The notes beneath the pieces were generated by a model, which saw only the letters and a list, made by a program, of their open reading frames with translations, was not told the DNA's origin and made no database searches. Shown here in pieces: positions 41,890 through 50,822 of a stretch of 51,906 nucleotides of DNA. Position numbers and translations under genes: made by a program. The stretch is from Neobacillus fumarioli NBRC 102428 (GTDB taxonomy: Bacteria; Bacillota; Bacilli; Bacillales; Cytobacillaceae): positions 1 through 51,906 of the forward strand of contig NZ_BCUZ01000010.1 in assembly GCF_001591485.1 (NCBI RefSeq), read 5' to 3'. The stretch's first letter is position 1. Each line of letters begins with the position of its first letter.

Positions 41890-43965
41890 ATGTTTTTGGA
41901 AATGCAGAAACCAAAAAAATCCTATTTACCCTTCCGCATGAATATCGTTTTTTTTGTTGTCTTTATCCTGTTTTCGATCTTAATTTTAAGACTTGGATGG
42001 ATTCAGATCGTTCAGGGTGAAAACTATCGACGGGATTTAGACCGAAAAGAGGATTATACCGTAACAAATCCTGTACCTAGAGGAAAAATGTACGATCGAA
42101 AGTTTAGGGTTATCGTCGATAATGTTCCACGAAAAGCGATTACCTTTACAAATGAAGGTTTCAGCCAAAACGAGATGCTGGAAACTTCCAAGAAACTCGC
42201 CGAATTAATTGATCAAAAAATCGACAAAATCACTGACCGGGACATGCGGGATTTCTGGATATTAAAAAACCCCGAACGTGCCACTGCCAAAATAACCAAG
42301 AAGGAACAGGCGTTATTTGCCGCAAATCAATTATCTGATAAAGATCTCTATCATTTGAAATTAGAACGAATAACTTCCAGAGAATTACAGGAACTCACCA
42401 ACGAAGAACTCGAGGTTCTGGCCATCTATCGGATTATTAGCAGTGGTTACAAATATACAACACAAATCATTAAAAAAGACGGCGTAACGGACAAAGAATT
42501 TGCCCTGGTTAATGAAAACTTGCGAAATCTACCTGGGGTAGATACTACGACCGACTGGGATCGGTCATATCCGTTTGAAAATACCTTAAAGTCTGTTTTA
42601 GGAAATGTGTCCAATTCAGATGAAGGACTGCCTGCTGATCAATTAAATTACTATTTGGCCAGAGGTTACAGTCGGAATGACCGAATTGGAAAAAGTCAAT
42701 TAGAAGCTCAATATGAGGGGGTCCTTCGCGGGAATAAATCGAAAGTCAAGAATCTAACGGATCATACAGGCACAGTGGTTGAAACACAAACAGTCTATAA
42801 CGGCGAAAAAGGAAAAGATCTTGTGTTAACCATTGACATGGATTTACAAAAAGCAGTCGATAAAATCGTTGAAGAAGAGCTTTGGGCGGCCAAAAAACAG
42901 CCGGGGACCAACTTGACGGACCGGGCCTATGTCGTCTTAATGAATCCGCATACCGGAGAAATTTTAGCTATGTCCGGAAAAAAAATTGTTACCAATAAAA
43001 ATACCGGCCAGCCAGAAATGGAAGATGACGCTATGGGCACTTTTACTACTACATATAATGTCGGTTCTGTCGTCAAAGGAGCGACCATTTTAACAGGCTA
43101 CAAAACAGGAGCCATTTCCACTGGAACTATTTTCAATGATGCCGGGATCAAAATAAAAGATACACCGCTTAAAAAATCTTATATCTATATGGGAAACATT
43201 AATGAAATCGATGCGCTAAAAAAATCATCCAATGTCTATATGTTTCACACCGCCATCAGAATTGGAAATGGACATTACGAATATAACAAACCATTAGATT
43301 TGGATACAAAAGCATTTGATACAATTCGCAATTCTTTTGCCTCCTTCGGTCTGGGAACAAGAACAGGAATCGATTTACCGAGTGAACAAATAGGTTTTAA
43401 AGGATCAAGCAAGCTCCCTGGTTATTTGCTCGATCTTGTAATTGGCCAGTACGATACCTATTCTACTATGCAGCTAGCCCAATATGTCTCAACGATTGCC
43501 AACGGAGGCTACCGAATGCAGCCCCATATTGTAAAACAAATCCGCCTCCCTGCAGAAGGAAAGGAAGAAATAGGTCCTGTTAATCAAGTCATTAACCCTG
43601 CCATATTGAATAGGATTGATGCAAAACATAACTGGATTTATCGTGTCCAATTAGGCTTTAAAAAAGTCATGCAGGAAGAAGGAGGTACCGCATATAAATA
43701 TTTCAAAGGTGCAGACTATTCTCCTGCTGGCAAAACGGGTACAGCGGAAGCGTTCTATGACGGACCGCTCCGTAATCATTTTGGCAAAGAGCCGCCTCAG
43801 GTAATGAATTTAAGCCTTGTGAGTTATGCCCCAAGCTACGATCCAGAAATCGCTTTGGCCGTATTAGTGCCATGGGCCTATCAGGGAAAGGAAGATCATA
43901 AAGCCAACCTCAAAATTGGCCGCAGAGTGTTAGATGTCTATTTTCAAATGAAGAAAAAACCATAA
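41890..43965 (+). CDS. Class B penicillin-binding protein (PbpA/PbpH type)
   Basis: 691 residues. One signal-anchor helix (about 17-38), a PBP dimerisation domain with NPVPRGKMYDR at 60-70, and a transpeptidase domain with Ser393/Lys396 (SVVK), SSN at 446-448 and KTGTAEAFY. The length and the RGKMYDRKFRVIVDN sequence fit the elongation-specific PBP2a/PbpH group of Bacillus, which cross-links side-wall peptidoglycan with the Rod complex. ATG 5 bases after AAGGA. Transcribed after the hydroxylase remnant on the plus strand. Confidence 0.87.
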   Translation: MFLEMQKPKKSYLPFRMNIVFFVVFILFSILILRLGWIQIVQGENYRRDLDRKEDYTVTNPVPRGKMYDRKFRVIVDNVPRKAITFTNEGFSQNEMLETSKKLAELIDQKIDKITDRDMRDFWILKNPERATAKITKKEQALFAANQLSDKDLYHLKLERITSRELQELTNEELEVLAIYRIISSGYKYTTQIIKKDGVTDKEFALVNENLRNLPGVDTTTDWDRSYPFENTLKSVLGNVSNSDEGLPADQLNYYLARGYSRNDRIGKSQLEAQYEGVLRGNKSKVKNLTDHTGTVVETQTVYNGEKGKDLVLTIDMDLQKAVDKIVEEELWAAKKQPGTNLTDRAYVVLMNPHTGEILAMSGKKIVTNKNTGQPEMEDDAMGTFTTTYNVGSVVKGATILTGYKTGAISTGTIFNDAGIKIKDTPLKKSYIYMGNINEIDALKKSSNVYMFHTAIRIGNGHYEYNKPLDLDTKAFDTIRNSFASFGLGTRTGIDLPSEQIGFKGSSKLPGYLLDLVIGQYDTYSTMQLAQYVSTIANGGYRMQPHIVKQIRLPAEGKEEIGPVNQVINPAILNRIDAKHNWIYRVQLGFKKVMQEEGGTAYKYFKGADYSPAGKTGTAEAFYDGPLRNHFGKEPPQVMNLSLVSYAPSYDPEIALAVLVPWAYQGKEDHKANLKIGRRVLDVYFQMKKKP

Positions 43966-43990
43966 GGGAGCCTGTGTAACGGGCTCCTTC
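43966..43990 (+). terminator. Weak hairpin after the class B PBP
   Basis: AAGGGAGCC (43964-43972) pairs with GGGCTCCTT (43981-43989) with one internal mismatch and an 8-base loop. The T-run is poor (TTCTATTG). It lies between two convergent genes and may serve both. Confidence 0.5.
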
Positions 43991-44005
43991 TATTGTATTG
44001 ATTGA

Positions 44006-44458
44006 TCATTCTTTCCGCTGTAATACTGATTTAACAGCTTTCTCAATCTCTATATAGCTGGTACAGCGGCAAATATTGGATTCAAGCCACTCCCTGATCG
44101 TTTGATCATCTGCATCCGGGTGCTGCTCTATTAATGCTTGACAATTCATAATAAATCCGGGTGTGCAATATCCGCACTGAAAAGCAAAGTTTTCAACAAA
44201 AGCCTGCTGGATGGGGGAATTTTTCAGCCCTTCGATAGTCGTAACTTTCTTTCCAATCGCTTCCACACCCAGCATGAGACATGATTTCATCGGCCAGCCA
44301 TCCACGTTTACAGTGCAAGCGCCGCAATCGCCATTTAGACACCCGGGCTTTGCACCTGTCAAACCAAGCTTGCGAAGGGTATATAAAAGCGTGTCTGCCG
44401 GCCTAACCGTGACGATTCGCTCTTCTCCATTAACATGAAGCGTAATCGAATACTCCAC
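44006..44458 (-). CDS. Molybdenum hydroxylase [2Fe-2S] subunit
   Basis: 150 residues. Plant-ferredoxin-like cluster with Cys40, Cys45, Cys48 and Cys60 (CLNGDCGAC), and a C-terminal cluster domain with Cys95, Cys98, Cys130 and Cys132 (CGYCTPG, ICRC). It passes electrons from the molybdenum centre to the FAD subunit. It is the last gene of a five-gene operon, 20 bp after the FAD subunit. Equivalent to PucE in B. subtilis. Confidence 0.92.
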   Translation of the reverse strand: MEYSITLHVNGEERIVTVRPADTLLYTLRKLGLTGAKPGCLNGDCGACTVNVDGWPMKSCLMLGVEAIGKKVTTIEGLKNSPIQQAFVENFAFQCGYCTPGFIMNCQALIEQHPDADDQTIREWLESNICRCTSYIEIEKAVKSVLQRKE

Positions 44459-44478
44459 TCTCCATCTCCTCCCGGCAT

Positions 44479-45315
44479 TTAGATTCTTTCTTTTTCCAGC
44501 TTATAAAGCGCATCCGTTAATATATTCCTAAATACAAATAAACGGTAATCAGCCGATCCTTCAACATCATCCAAAATCGGCCGTGGTAAAACACGGAGAG
44601 CTGCTTCCACCCTTGCTTCAATCGATTGCCCGCTGTTTAGCGCTATTTCAACCTCTTTTGAACGAAAGGGAAATGGACAAAGACCGCTGACAGCTACCCG
44701 AACCTTCTCATCTATTTTTAATGCCGCAACTGTAATAAGCGGATAACCGGTTTCCCATTGCTGCCGGCGCTTTATAGCGAAAAATGGTGCCCTGATAAAT
44801 CGGCTTTCGGTGATGGTCTGAACAAGTAGTTCTCCCCTATTCAATAAAAGTTGTTCATGAAAAATCTCATGAATGGGTACGGCTTTTTTTCCTTCAGGTC
44901 CGACAATTACTACTTGGGAGTCAGCAAGTAAAAATGGCAGAACAGCCTCACGGTAGAAGATTCGAGCACAAATATTACCGCCTAATGTGATCTTTACGCG
45001 CGCCGTGTGGTCCGCTATTTCACTGGCTGTTTTTGTTAACAGAGGAAACAGATTGGTTTCTTCTATTTCCGTTAATGTAAGTGTGCTTCCAAGCAGCAAT
45101 TGTCCCCCGTTCAAAGACATTACCCTGCAATCGGCGATTTCCTTAATATCAATAACAGCTTCCGTATAGGCTAAGTCAATTCTGCCAAGTGTAATCAGCT
45201 CGGTTCCACCTGAAAAAAACATCGGCTGTTTGCCATTATGATCCAGGTATTGGAATAATTCAACAGCTTCCTCAAGTGTATCCGGTTTAAAATAATCAAA
45301 ATCAAAGGGGAGCAC
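44479..45315 (-). CDS. Molybdenum hydroxylase FAD-binding subunit
   Basis: 278 residues of the CoxM/XdhB type: FDYFKPDTLEEAVELF at 5-20, FFSGGTELITLGRI at 33-46 near the FAD pyrophosphate site, and VKITLGGNICARIFYREAVLPFLLAD. It accepts electrons from the iron-sulfur subunit and passes them to NAD or another acceptor. The start overlaps the large-subunit stop by 14 bases. Equivalent to PucC. Confidence 0.9.
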   Translation of the reverse strand: MLPFDFDYFKPDTLEEAVELFQYLDHNGKQPMFFSGGTELITLGRIDLAYTEAVIDIKEIADCRVMSLNGGQLLLGSTLTLTEIEETNLFPLLTKTASEIADHTARVKITLGGNICARIFYREAVLPFLLADSQVVIVGPEGKKAVPIHEIFHEQLLLNRGELLVQTITESRFIRAPFFAIKRRQQWETGYPLITVAALKIDEKVRVAVSGLCPFPFRSKEVEIALNSGQSIEARVEAALRVLPRPILDDVEGSADYRLFVFRNILTDALYKLEKERI

Positions 45316-47632
45316 CGTTCGCAGCCTCCTTTGCCCGCCAGATCAGTTCCGGTATTAGCGGCAGGTGATGAAGCGATACACCGGCTGCAATTGATAAAGC
45401 ATTTCCTAGTGCTCCGGGCATCCCCATCACACCATGTTCCCCAAGCCCGCGGGCACCATATGGCCCATCAATCTGGGGTGTCTCTACAAATCCAACCAAA
45501 TATCTTGGATTTTCTCCATACCTTAACGGACGATAAGTACGCAGCTGTGGATTTAACACGCGACCAAGCTTATCAAAATAAAAAGTTTCCCTGCTGGCAA
45601 ATGCTAAGCCCATGCTCATCGCACCCATTACCTGGCCCTCTGCCATTTTTTGATTCATCACCCTTCCGCAGTCAACAACGGTTGCTGCCGTCAATAGCTG
45701 ATAAGTATAATCACGAAGATCAAATTCAACCTCTACACCATAGGCTGCAACTGTCCACTCCGGCCCCGGCCTGCCTTCTCCTGTTTCAGGGTCCAAATTC
45801 GATATATGTCTTAGAACATAGTGACCTCTTCCGATAATTTGCCCGCCAACTGAATTCCCGTTCGGATATTTATAGCCGAAGCTAATATCTTTAAAATCCA
45901 GGCCGATGGAAGGGTCATCTCGCAAGAATACACGGCTGTTTGCAATTTCTAAATCTTCCTTTGGCGCCCTTAAGACACAGGAAGCAATTTCTTTCAGCTG
46001 TACAATCACATCTTCTGCTGCATTTAGCACCGCCCTGCCAGACATAAAAGTCCCACGGCTTGCCACTGTTTTCCAATGCTGTGGAGTCGTTTGTGTATCT
46101 ACTTCCATCCGGACATGAATTTTATTGACATCCATTTTTAACCGTTCTGCCAGAATTTGCGCGAGAACCGTTTTCGTTCCGGTTCCAATTTCGATCACAC
46201 CTGCCATAAGATTAATGCTGCCATCCCGGTTAAAAGTCAGAATGGCTCCAGACGGGGCATTGGCATCTATTGTTGATGTTTTCCAGCTGCAACTGACTCC
46301 TTTTACGCGAATCAGCCGGTCGTTTACCCGGGAAATGGCCCCTTCATCCCATTTAATGAGTTCCCTTACTTTTTCAATGCATTTTTGCAAGTTGCCAACA
46401 TTGCTTTTATTTAACAGAACCCTTGTCGGAGTCGTGTCACCTGGCATAATGGCATTTATATATCGAAGCTCTAACGGGTCCATGTTCAGTTTCTGTGCCA
46501 AAAGATCCATCGTCCGTTCAATCGCGAAGGACAGTTCTGAATGGCTAAAGCCTCTGAAAGGCGCTGCATAAGGATGATTCGTATACATGCAATAGGAATC
46601 ACACCATACATTGTCAACCCGGTATGGTCCTGTGCAGTCAACGGCTCCTGCTCTTGTTACATCGATGGCTTTATCGGAATACGCGCCCCCATCCCATAAA
46701 AAAATAATTTCTGCAGCCTTTAACTTACCTTGCCGATCTGCGCCTAATTTAACAGTTGCATCAAGACCGATATGACATGGAGAGGTGAGTATATCTTCTT
46801 CTCTCGTATTTAATATTTTTACCGGCCTCCCACCGACTTCCTTCGAGGCCAAATAGGCAAGAACCTCCAACTGTACCGATGCCTTTCCCCCGTACGCACC
46901 GCCTACCAGCGGTGTGCGAACAATAATCTTTCCTAATTCAATATTAAAGTAGTCCGAGAGTAATTGTTTAACCATAAAAGGGGCCTGTGATGAGGTCATA
47001 ATCTGAACTGTTCCATCAGGCTCGATTTCCGCAATGGCACATCTTGTTTCCATTGCTGCATGGTCGGAAGGAGCGAAGGAAAAGCTTGCTTCAACAATCG
47101 TTTCACTCTCTCGCCAGCCCAACTCCATATTTCCTTTGCGAATTTTAATATGGGTGGCGATGTTGGTGCCAGGTACCGGATGGGAATCTTCTTCCTTTTC
47201 ATATTCCCCTAAACGCTCATGAACGAGCGGAGCGTTTTTTTCAAATGCCTGAGTTGGTGAATTCACGACTGGAAGAAGTTCATATTGTACTTGGATCAGG
47301 TCTGCAGCTTGCTTGGCTTGGGCAGGCGTATCAGCCACGACAAGGGCAACGGGTTCTCCATGATAGCGTACTTTATCAACGGCAATCGGCGGGCGGTCGC
47401 GAATCGATTCACCTACTAATGGAAAGTGTTTTCCTGCAATAATTGCTCTGACTCCCGGTACCTTCCAGGCCTCTTGTGTATCGATACTGACAATTCTCGC
47501 ATGACCGTATGGACTGATGACGATTTTTCCCGAAAGCATATGAACAGTTTGATAATCATCGGTATACATTGCTCTGCCTGTCACCTTGTCTAATGCATCC
47601 TTACGAATCACACTTTTTCCGATAACGTCCAA
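45302..47632 (-). CDS. Molybdenum hydroxylase large (molybdopterin) subunit
   Basis: 776 residues, a normal length for XdhA/CoxL-type subunits. N-terminal GKSVIRKDALDKVTGRAMYTDD, LVGGAYGGKASVQLE in the cofactor region, FRGFSHSELSFAIE, and the C-terminal GPYGARGLGEHGVMG with the candidate catalytic Glu. It hydroxylates a heteroaromatic or aldehyde carbon with water. Loss of the GEPP-type ending seen in xanthine dehydrogenases, replaced by GEHG, leaves the substrate open; purine and nicotinate-like compounds are both possible. It starts a few bases after the MocA-like gene. Confidence 0.9.
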   Translation of the reverse strand: MDVIGKSVIRKDALDKVTGRAMYTDDYQTVHMLSGKIVISPYGHARIVSIDTQEAWKVPGVRAIIAGKHFPLVGESIRDRPPIAVDKVRYHGEPVALVVADTPAQAKQAADLIQVQYELLPVVNSPTQAFEKNAPLVHERLGEYEKEEDSHPVPGTNIATHIKIRKGNMELGWRESETIVEASFSFAPSDHAAMETRCAIAEIEPDGTVQIMTSSQAPFMVKQLLSDYFNIELGKIIVRTPLVGGAYGGKASVQLEVLAYLASKEVGGRPVKILNTREEDILTSPCHIGLDATVKLGADRQGKLKAAEIIFLWDGGAYSDKAIDVTRAGAVDCTGPYRVDNVWCDSYCMYTNHPYAAPFRGFSHSELSFAIERTMDLLAQKLNMDPLELRYINAIMPGDTTPTRVLLNKSNVGNLQKCIEKVRELIKWDEGAISRVNDRLIRVKGVSCSWKTSTIDANAPSGAILTFNRDGSINLMAGVIEIGTGTKTVLAQILAERLKMDVNKIHVRMEVDTQTTPQHWKTVASRGTFMSGRAVLNAAEDVIVQLKEIASCVLRAPKEDLEIANSRVFLRDDPSIGLDFKDISFGYKYPNGNSVGGQIIGRGHYVLRHISNLDPETGEGRPGPEWTVAAYGVEVEFDLRDYTYQLLTAATVVDCGRVMNQKMAEGQVMGAMSMGLAFASRETFYFDKLGRVLNPQLRTYRPLRYGENPRYLVGFVETPQIDGPYGARGLGEHGVMGMPGALGNALSIAAGVSLHHLPLIPELIWRAKEAANGAPL

Positions 47633-47635
47633 GAT

Positions 47636-48256
47636 TTATCCCTTCCTTCCCCTGAGGATTTCCCAATTATTGACAATCAATCGATAATCCTCTGGTGTAT
47701 CCACATCAAAAAAATAGTCGTCTTCTGCCGTAATCAGTTTCCCCGACCCAGAAAGCAATTTTCTTGCTCCTTGATCACCATTAAGCTTTAAGACAGCCGG
47801 GAACAGGCATTTTGCCAAGAGAACAGGCGGTTTAGGGATTCCTTGATGTAAACAAGCGATAAATGGCGCGAAGGGAGAAATATGAAACTCATCTATTAAT
47901 TGATTAATTAGTTTAGAAGGTACTAGCGGCTGATCACCGAGGATCACGATCACACCTGCTGCATTTTGTTTTTGTGCTTCCTTAATTCCTGCTTTCAGTG
48001 AAACGCTTTGACCTTTATAGGCATTCTCACATTCTAGAAGTTTATCAATCTTTTGATTGGAAAAGGAAGCTAACCAATGTAACGGACTATCCCTCTTTGT
48101 TACGATCATAATTTTTTGAAGTTTGGATTGTAATGCTTCCGTAAGGGCCATACTTCCCAAATACGAATCCCCAAGGGGTAAATTTAATTTATTGCAGCCC
48201 ATTCTTCGGCTGCTGCCGGCTGCGAGATAAATCCCAATTAATTCTGCGGCGTCCAT
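47636..48256 (-). CDS. Molybdenum cofactor cytidylyltransferase-like protein (MocA/PucB type)
   Basis: 206 residues from the ATG at 48256; an earlier in-frame ATG at 48292 lies deep in the upstream gene and adds only 12 poorly conserved residues. NTP transferase fold with IYLAAGSSRRMGCNKLNLP and VIVILGDQPLVP, matching MobA/MocA. It should add CMP or GMP to molybdopterin before insertion in the hydroxylase. It overlaps the XdhC-like gene by 19 bases and is followed 4 bases on by the large subunit. Confidence 0.85.
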   Translation of the reverse strand: MDAAELIGIYLAAGSSRRMGCNKLNLPLGDSYLGSMALTEALQSKLQKIMIVTKRDSPLHWLASFSNQKIDKLLECENAYKGQSVSLKAGIKEAQKQNAAGVIVILGDQPLVPSKLINQLIDEFHISPFAPFIACLHQGIPKPPVLLAKCLFPAVLKLNGDQGARKLLSGSGKLITAEDDYFFDVDTPEDYRLIVNNWEILRGRKG

Positions 48257-49248
48257 ACAAGTTCCGTACTTGCCCGAATAAATTTTCTCCAAACTTCAAT
48301 CATTTCCGCTACAATACTGACAGCAATTTCAGCCGATCCTTTTGCTCCAATCGGTACACCAATTGGGGCGGAAATCCAATCGGGAATATTTTCGCCGTAG
48401 AGCAGCCGTTTTGTTCTTTCCTTTGGCCCTAATATTCCTAAATATTTTATATTCTCTGAAAGTAATACCGATAAAATTTCCCTATCCTTTTGAAAATGGT
48501 GTGTCATAATAGCAGCAAAATCATTAGGGGTAAATGTAATCTGTTTCATTATTTCCTTAGGATCCCCCAAAATCAGCCGTTCGGCCTTCGGGAAATTGTC
48601 TTTCGTGCAAAAACTTTCCCTCCAATCGCAGACATAAACAAAAAACCCTGTGTCCGCCGCCAAATTCACAAGTGGCTGGACATCAGGTCCCGCCCCGAAT
48701 ACAAACAACCTTGGCTTAGGCAGGTAAGTATGCAGAAATATCTGCAAATCTGAGGATATACCGCTTTTTACATTTAAATGGCTTGCCGGAATTGATCCTG
48801 ACCAAATTCCAAACGGCTTTTCAACTTTAGATAGAAATATATACTCTCCTAAATGTTCAAGACTTTTCAAACAGAGCACAGGAGATTCTCGAACCAGCAG
48901 CTCTTTCAAATGAATCAAATCCGCTTGCAGTTTATTAGAAACCGGCTCCAGCAAAATATCAATCGCTCCATTGCAGCCAGCTCCTTGCCCCCAACCAAGG
49001 TCATCCTCGGCAAACAAATCGTATTGAACCATCATCGGCTTCTCTGTTTCCATAACCTCTTCTGCCCGAAGCGCTAAATCGGTTTCCAAACAGCCGGCAC
49101 TCAAGCTACCTGCCTGTTTGCCATCTTCCGAAAAAACCATCAAAGACCCTTCCCGTTTATAGGCAGACCCTTTCACGTTTATGATCGTTGCTAATACTTT
49201 TTTTCCAGGAAGAATGATGTCCTCAAAAATTTGATAAAAGTCCTCCAT
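48238..49248 (-). CDS. XdhC/CoxI-family maturation protein (PucA type)
   Basis: 336 residues. XdhC N-domain with SAYKREGSLMVFSEDGKQAGSLSAGCLE at 29-56 region (GSLSAGCLE is the hallmark), and a Rossmann-like C-domain with RLFVFGAGPDVQPLVNLAAD and IGAKGSAEIAVSIVAEMIEV. XdhC proteins bind the molybdenum cofactor, aid its sulfuration and deliver it to the hydroxylase. First gene of the operon; ATG follows GGGGGAA. Equivalent to PucA. Confidence 0.88.
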   Translation of the reverse strand: MEDFYQIFEDIILPGKKVLATIINVKGSAYKREGSLMVFSEDGKQAGSLSAGCLETDLALRAEEVMETEKPMMVQYDLFAEDDLGWGQGAGCNGAIDILLEPVSNKLQADLIHLKELLVRESPVLCLKSLEHLGEYIFLSKVEKPFGIWSGSIPASHLNVKSGISSDLQIFLHTYLPKPRLFVFGAGPDVQPLVNLAADTGFFVYVCDWRESFCTKDNFPKAERLILGDPKEIMKQITFTPNDFAAIMTHHFQKDREILSVLLSENIKYLGILGPKERTKRLLYGENIPDWISAPIGVPIGAKGSAEIAVSIVAEMIEVWRKFIRASTELVWTPQN

Positions 49249-49339
49249 GGTATTCCCCCGCTTTGACAGTTCATTCCTACTCTATTTATATTAAAGGGGG
49301 AGCTATTCCTAGAATGGAAATTTCTAAAGGCAGCTTTCT

Positions 49340-49516
49340 TTAGTATTTAGCTAACAAACTTTTCGTTTCTTGATATAACGATACTTGAAATTGCTTATTC
49401 TCTATTTCAGGGGAAATATGAACCATTAGAACCTCATCTGGCAATGCGGGTTTCGTTTTAGTTCCAGGCTGAAAATAAGGAATTAATGCCGTAAGCTGCC
49501 CAGCCCACGCCGACTG
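49340..49516 (-). other. In-frame extension of the FUSC gene beyond an amber codon
   Basis: After the TAG at 49517-49519 the same frame stays open for 58 codons to a TAA at 49340. It reads QSAWAGQLTALIPYFQPG, then ALPDEVLMVHISPEIEN and ends LYQETKSLLAKY. The stretch has no start codon with a ribosome site, so it is best read as the lost C-terminus of the exporter. With it the protein would be 329 residues. Whether the frame is conserved in relatives was not tested. Confidence 0.55.
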
Positions 49517-50329
49517 CTACGATGTGGTGATGGTTCCTTTCTTAGACCAATTTTGAAATATTTCAATAACATTGGCTAAATAAGCATAACCTTCTGATAA
49601 AAATTCAATATGTAAATTCAAATCCTCTAATTTTCCTTTGCTTTTGTTTGCGATGAAATTAAATTTCAAGCTGTCAAGTGCATCCTGAACAATATTATTC
49701 GTATGATGTAATTCGATCAGAACTTCCCCTATTTCTTTTCCAAGAATATTGCCATATTGTTGATCAAGTCCGGTTTGAACCCAAGTCGAAACTTTTGTAA
49801 TGGCTTCCGTCATTTTTTTTGCCAGATGCTGAAAGCTTTTCTCAGCTTGCTTGACGAAATTTGGAGGAAAAAAGAACATATGGAAAGCACAAGCGGTCAA
49901 AGCACCGATCAGGGTGTTGCGAAAACGATCAAATGGATAATCACCAGATTGGTGCCCTACGACGAAAATCAGCACAACTGCGAGTGCTGCGTGATGAATA
50001 GTTGATTCATCTAATCGCAAGGTTTTGGCAATAAATCCAGCAGCCAAAATAATAATCCCGAGTGTCCATACGGAAACATCCAGATAAGGCAATAAAAGTT
50101 CCGCAACAATAATGCCAATAACTGTTCCAGTGACACGGTGAATAGAATAAAGAAGCGATCGATTAATGGTTGTTTGCAAGCAAACGATAACAGTAGAAGG
50201 GGCCAAATAAGGATGATGGGAACCGAAAAACTTGGCAATTTCCCATGAAACAGCAGAGGGGATGGCCATCTTCCAAATCAAGATTGTTTTATAGACCATT
50301 TCCTCTTTCAGCTGCCGGTATGTTTGCAT
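49517..50329 (-). CDS. FUSC/aromatic-acid-exporter-like membrane protein, possibly truncated
   Basis: 270 residues to a TAG stop. N-terminal half with five or six helices typical of the aromatic acid exporter family (FUSC): YLAPSTVIVCLQTTINRSL, HRVTGTVIGIIVAELLLPYL, HHAALAVVLIFVVGHQSGDYPFDRFRNTLIGA; the rest is a soluble helical domain. Family members are usually longer, about 320 to 360 residues, and here the frame continues after the TAG for 58 more codons, so this may be a nonsense mutation. ATG after AGGGGGAG. Substrate unknown. Confidence 0.75.
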   Translation of the reverse strand: MQTYRQLKEEMVYKTILIWKMAIPSAVSWEIAKFFGSHHPYLAPSTVIVCLQTTINRSLLYSIHRVTGTVIGIIVAELLLPYLDVSVWTLGIIILAAGFIAKTLRLDESTIHHAALAVVLIFVVGHQSGDYPFDRFRNTLIGALTACAFHMFFFPPNFVKQAEKSFQHLAKKMTEAITKVSTWVQTGLDQQYGNILGKEIGEVLIELHHTNNIVQDALDSLKFNFIANKSKGKLEDLNLHIEFLSEGYAYLANVIEIFQNWSKKGTITTS

Positions 50330-50406
50330 GATTATTCTCCCCCTATAAAGTGAAAAAGATATCTATAAAACCTATTTTTCCCTTTGGGGCAAAACATATC
50401 CTATTT

Positions 50407-50583
50407 TTATCTTTGTCTGGTTCTGTCGATTAATTTCTTAACATGTTCTTTTGGATCCCAGCAATTGAATTTGTAATGTGTTTTTGTTTCATATCCTAAA
50501 CGGCTGCATTGATAGCGCATTCCTTTGTCTGACTTTTCGGCTTTAAAATGCCGGCACGTTGCACAACAATGGAAATCTTTCAT
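50407..50583 (-). CDS. Cys-rich 58-residue protein, unknown function
   Basis: ATG at 50583 after AGGTGA; 58 codons to TAA. Five Cys: Cys6, Cys7, Cys10 (HCCATC), Cys26 (YQCSRLGYE) and Cys41 (FNCWDPKEH). The spacing suggests a small zinc ribbon or an iron-sulfur-like knuckle, and the C-terminus is basic. I recall similar short Bacillus proteins beginning MKDFHCCATC but no function. It lies 77 bp upstream of the FUSC gene on the same strand and may share its transcript. Confidence 0.75.
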   Translation of the reverse strand: MKDFHCCATCRHFKAEKSDKGMRYQCSRLGYETKTHYKFNCWDPKEHVKKLIDRTRQR

Positions 50584-50642
50584 TATTTCACCTTTTTTCC
50601 TAAACTATTAATCTTTCTTTCATAGTTTGTTAATATTTGTCC

Positions 50643-50741
50643 ATTAGTATGAAGTACAGGTTCACCATGAACCTATAACCTCCGCCCCCCTTAACATAGA
50701 TTTGTATGGTTACCCGGTTTGTAAGCCGGGTAATTTTTTTT
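50643..50741 (+). ncRNA. Candidate small RNA with a C-rich loop and terminator
   Basis: Plus strand, between divergent genes. A hairpin AGGTTCA-CCA-TGAACCT (50658-50674) is followed by an unpaired CCTCCGCCCCCCTT, then a terminator: TTACCCGG (50710-50717) with CCGGGTAA (50726-50733) and eight T. No coding frame leads to this terminator. A weak promoter (TTAATC at 50608, 17 bp, TAATAT at 50631) would start it near 50643. C-rich single-stranded stretches are the seed regions of Bacillus small RNAs such as FsrA and RoxS, which pair with ribosome sites. Transcription is not proven; the terminator itself is convincing. Confidence 0.4.
50710..50741 (+). terminator. Intrinsic terminator without an upstream coding gene
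   Basis: TTACCCGG/CCGGGTAA stem with an 8-base loop and a run of eight T. It lies more than 100 bp from any plus-strand gene end, which is why a small RNA is proposed. Confidence 0.85.
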
Positions 50742-50822
50742 GCAGTCATTTTTTACGTCACGTATACATCGCTTATTCCCTGTCAATAACAATATCAATT
50801 AAACAAATAGGTGGTATAGTTT

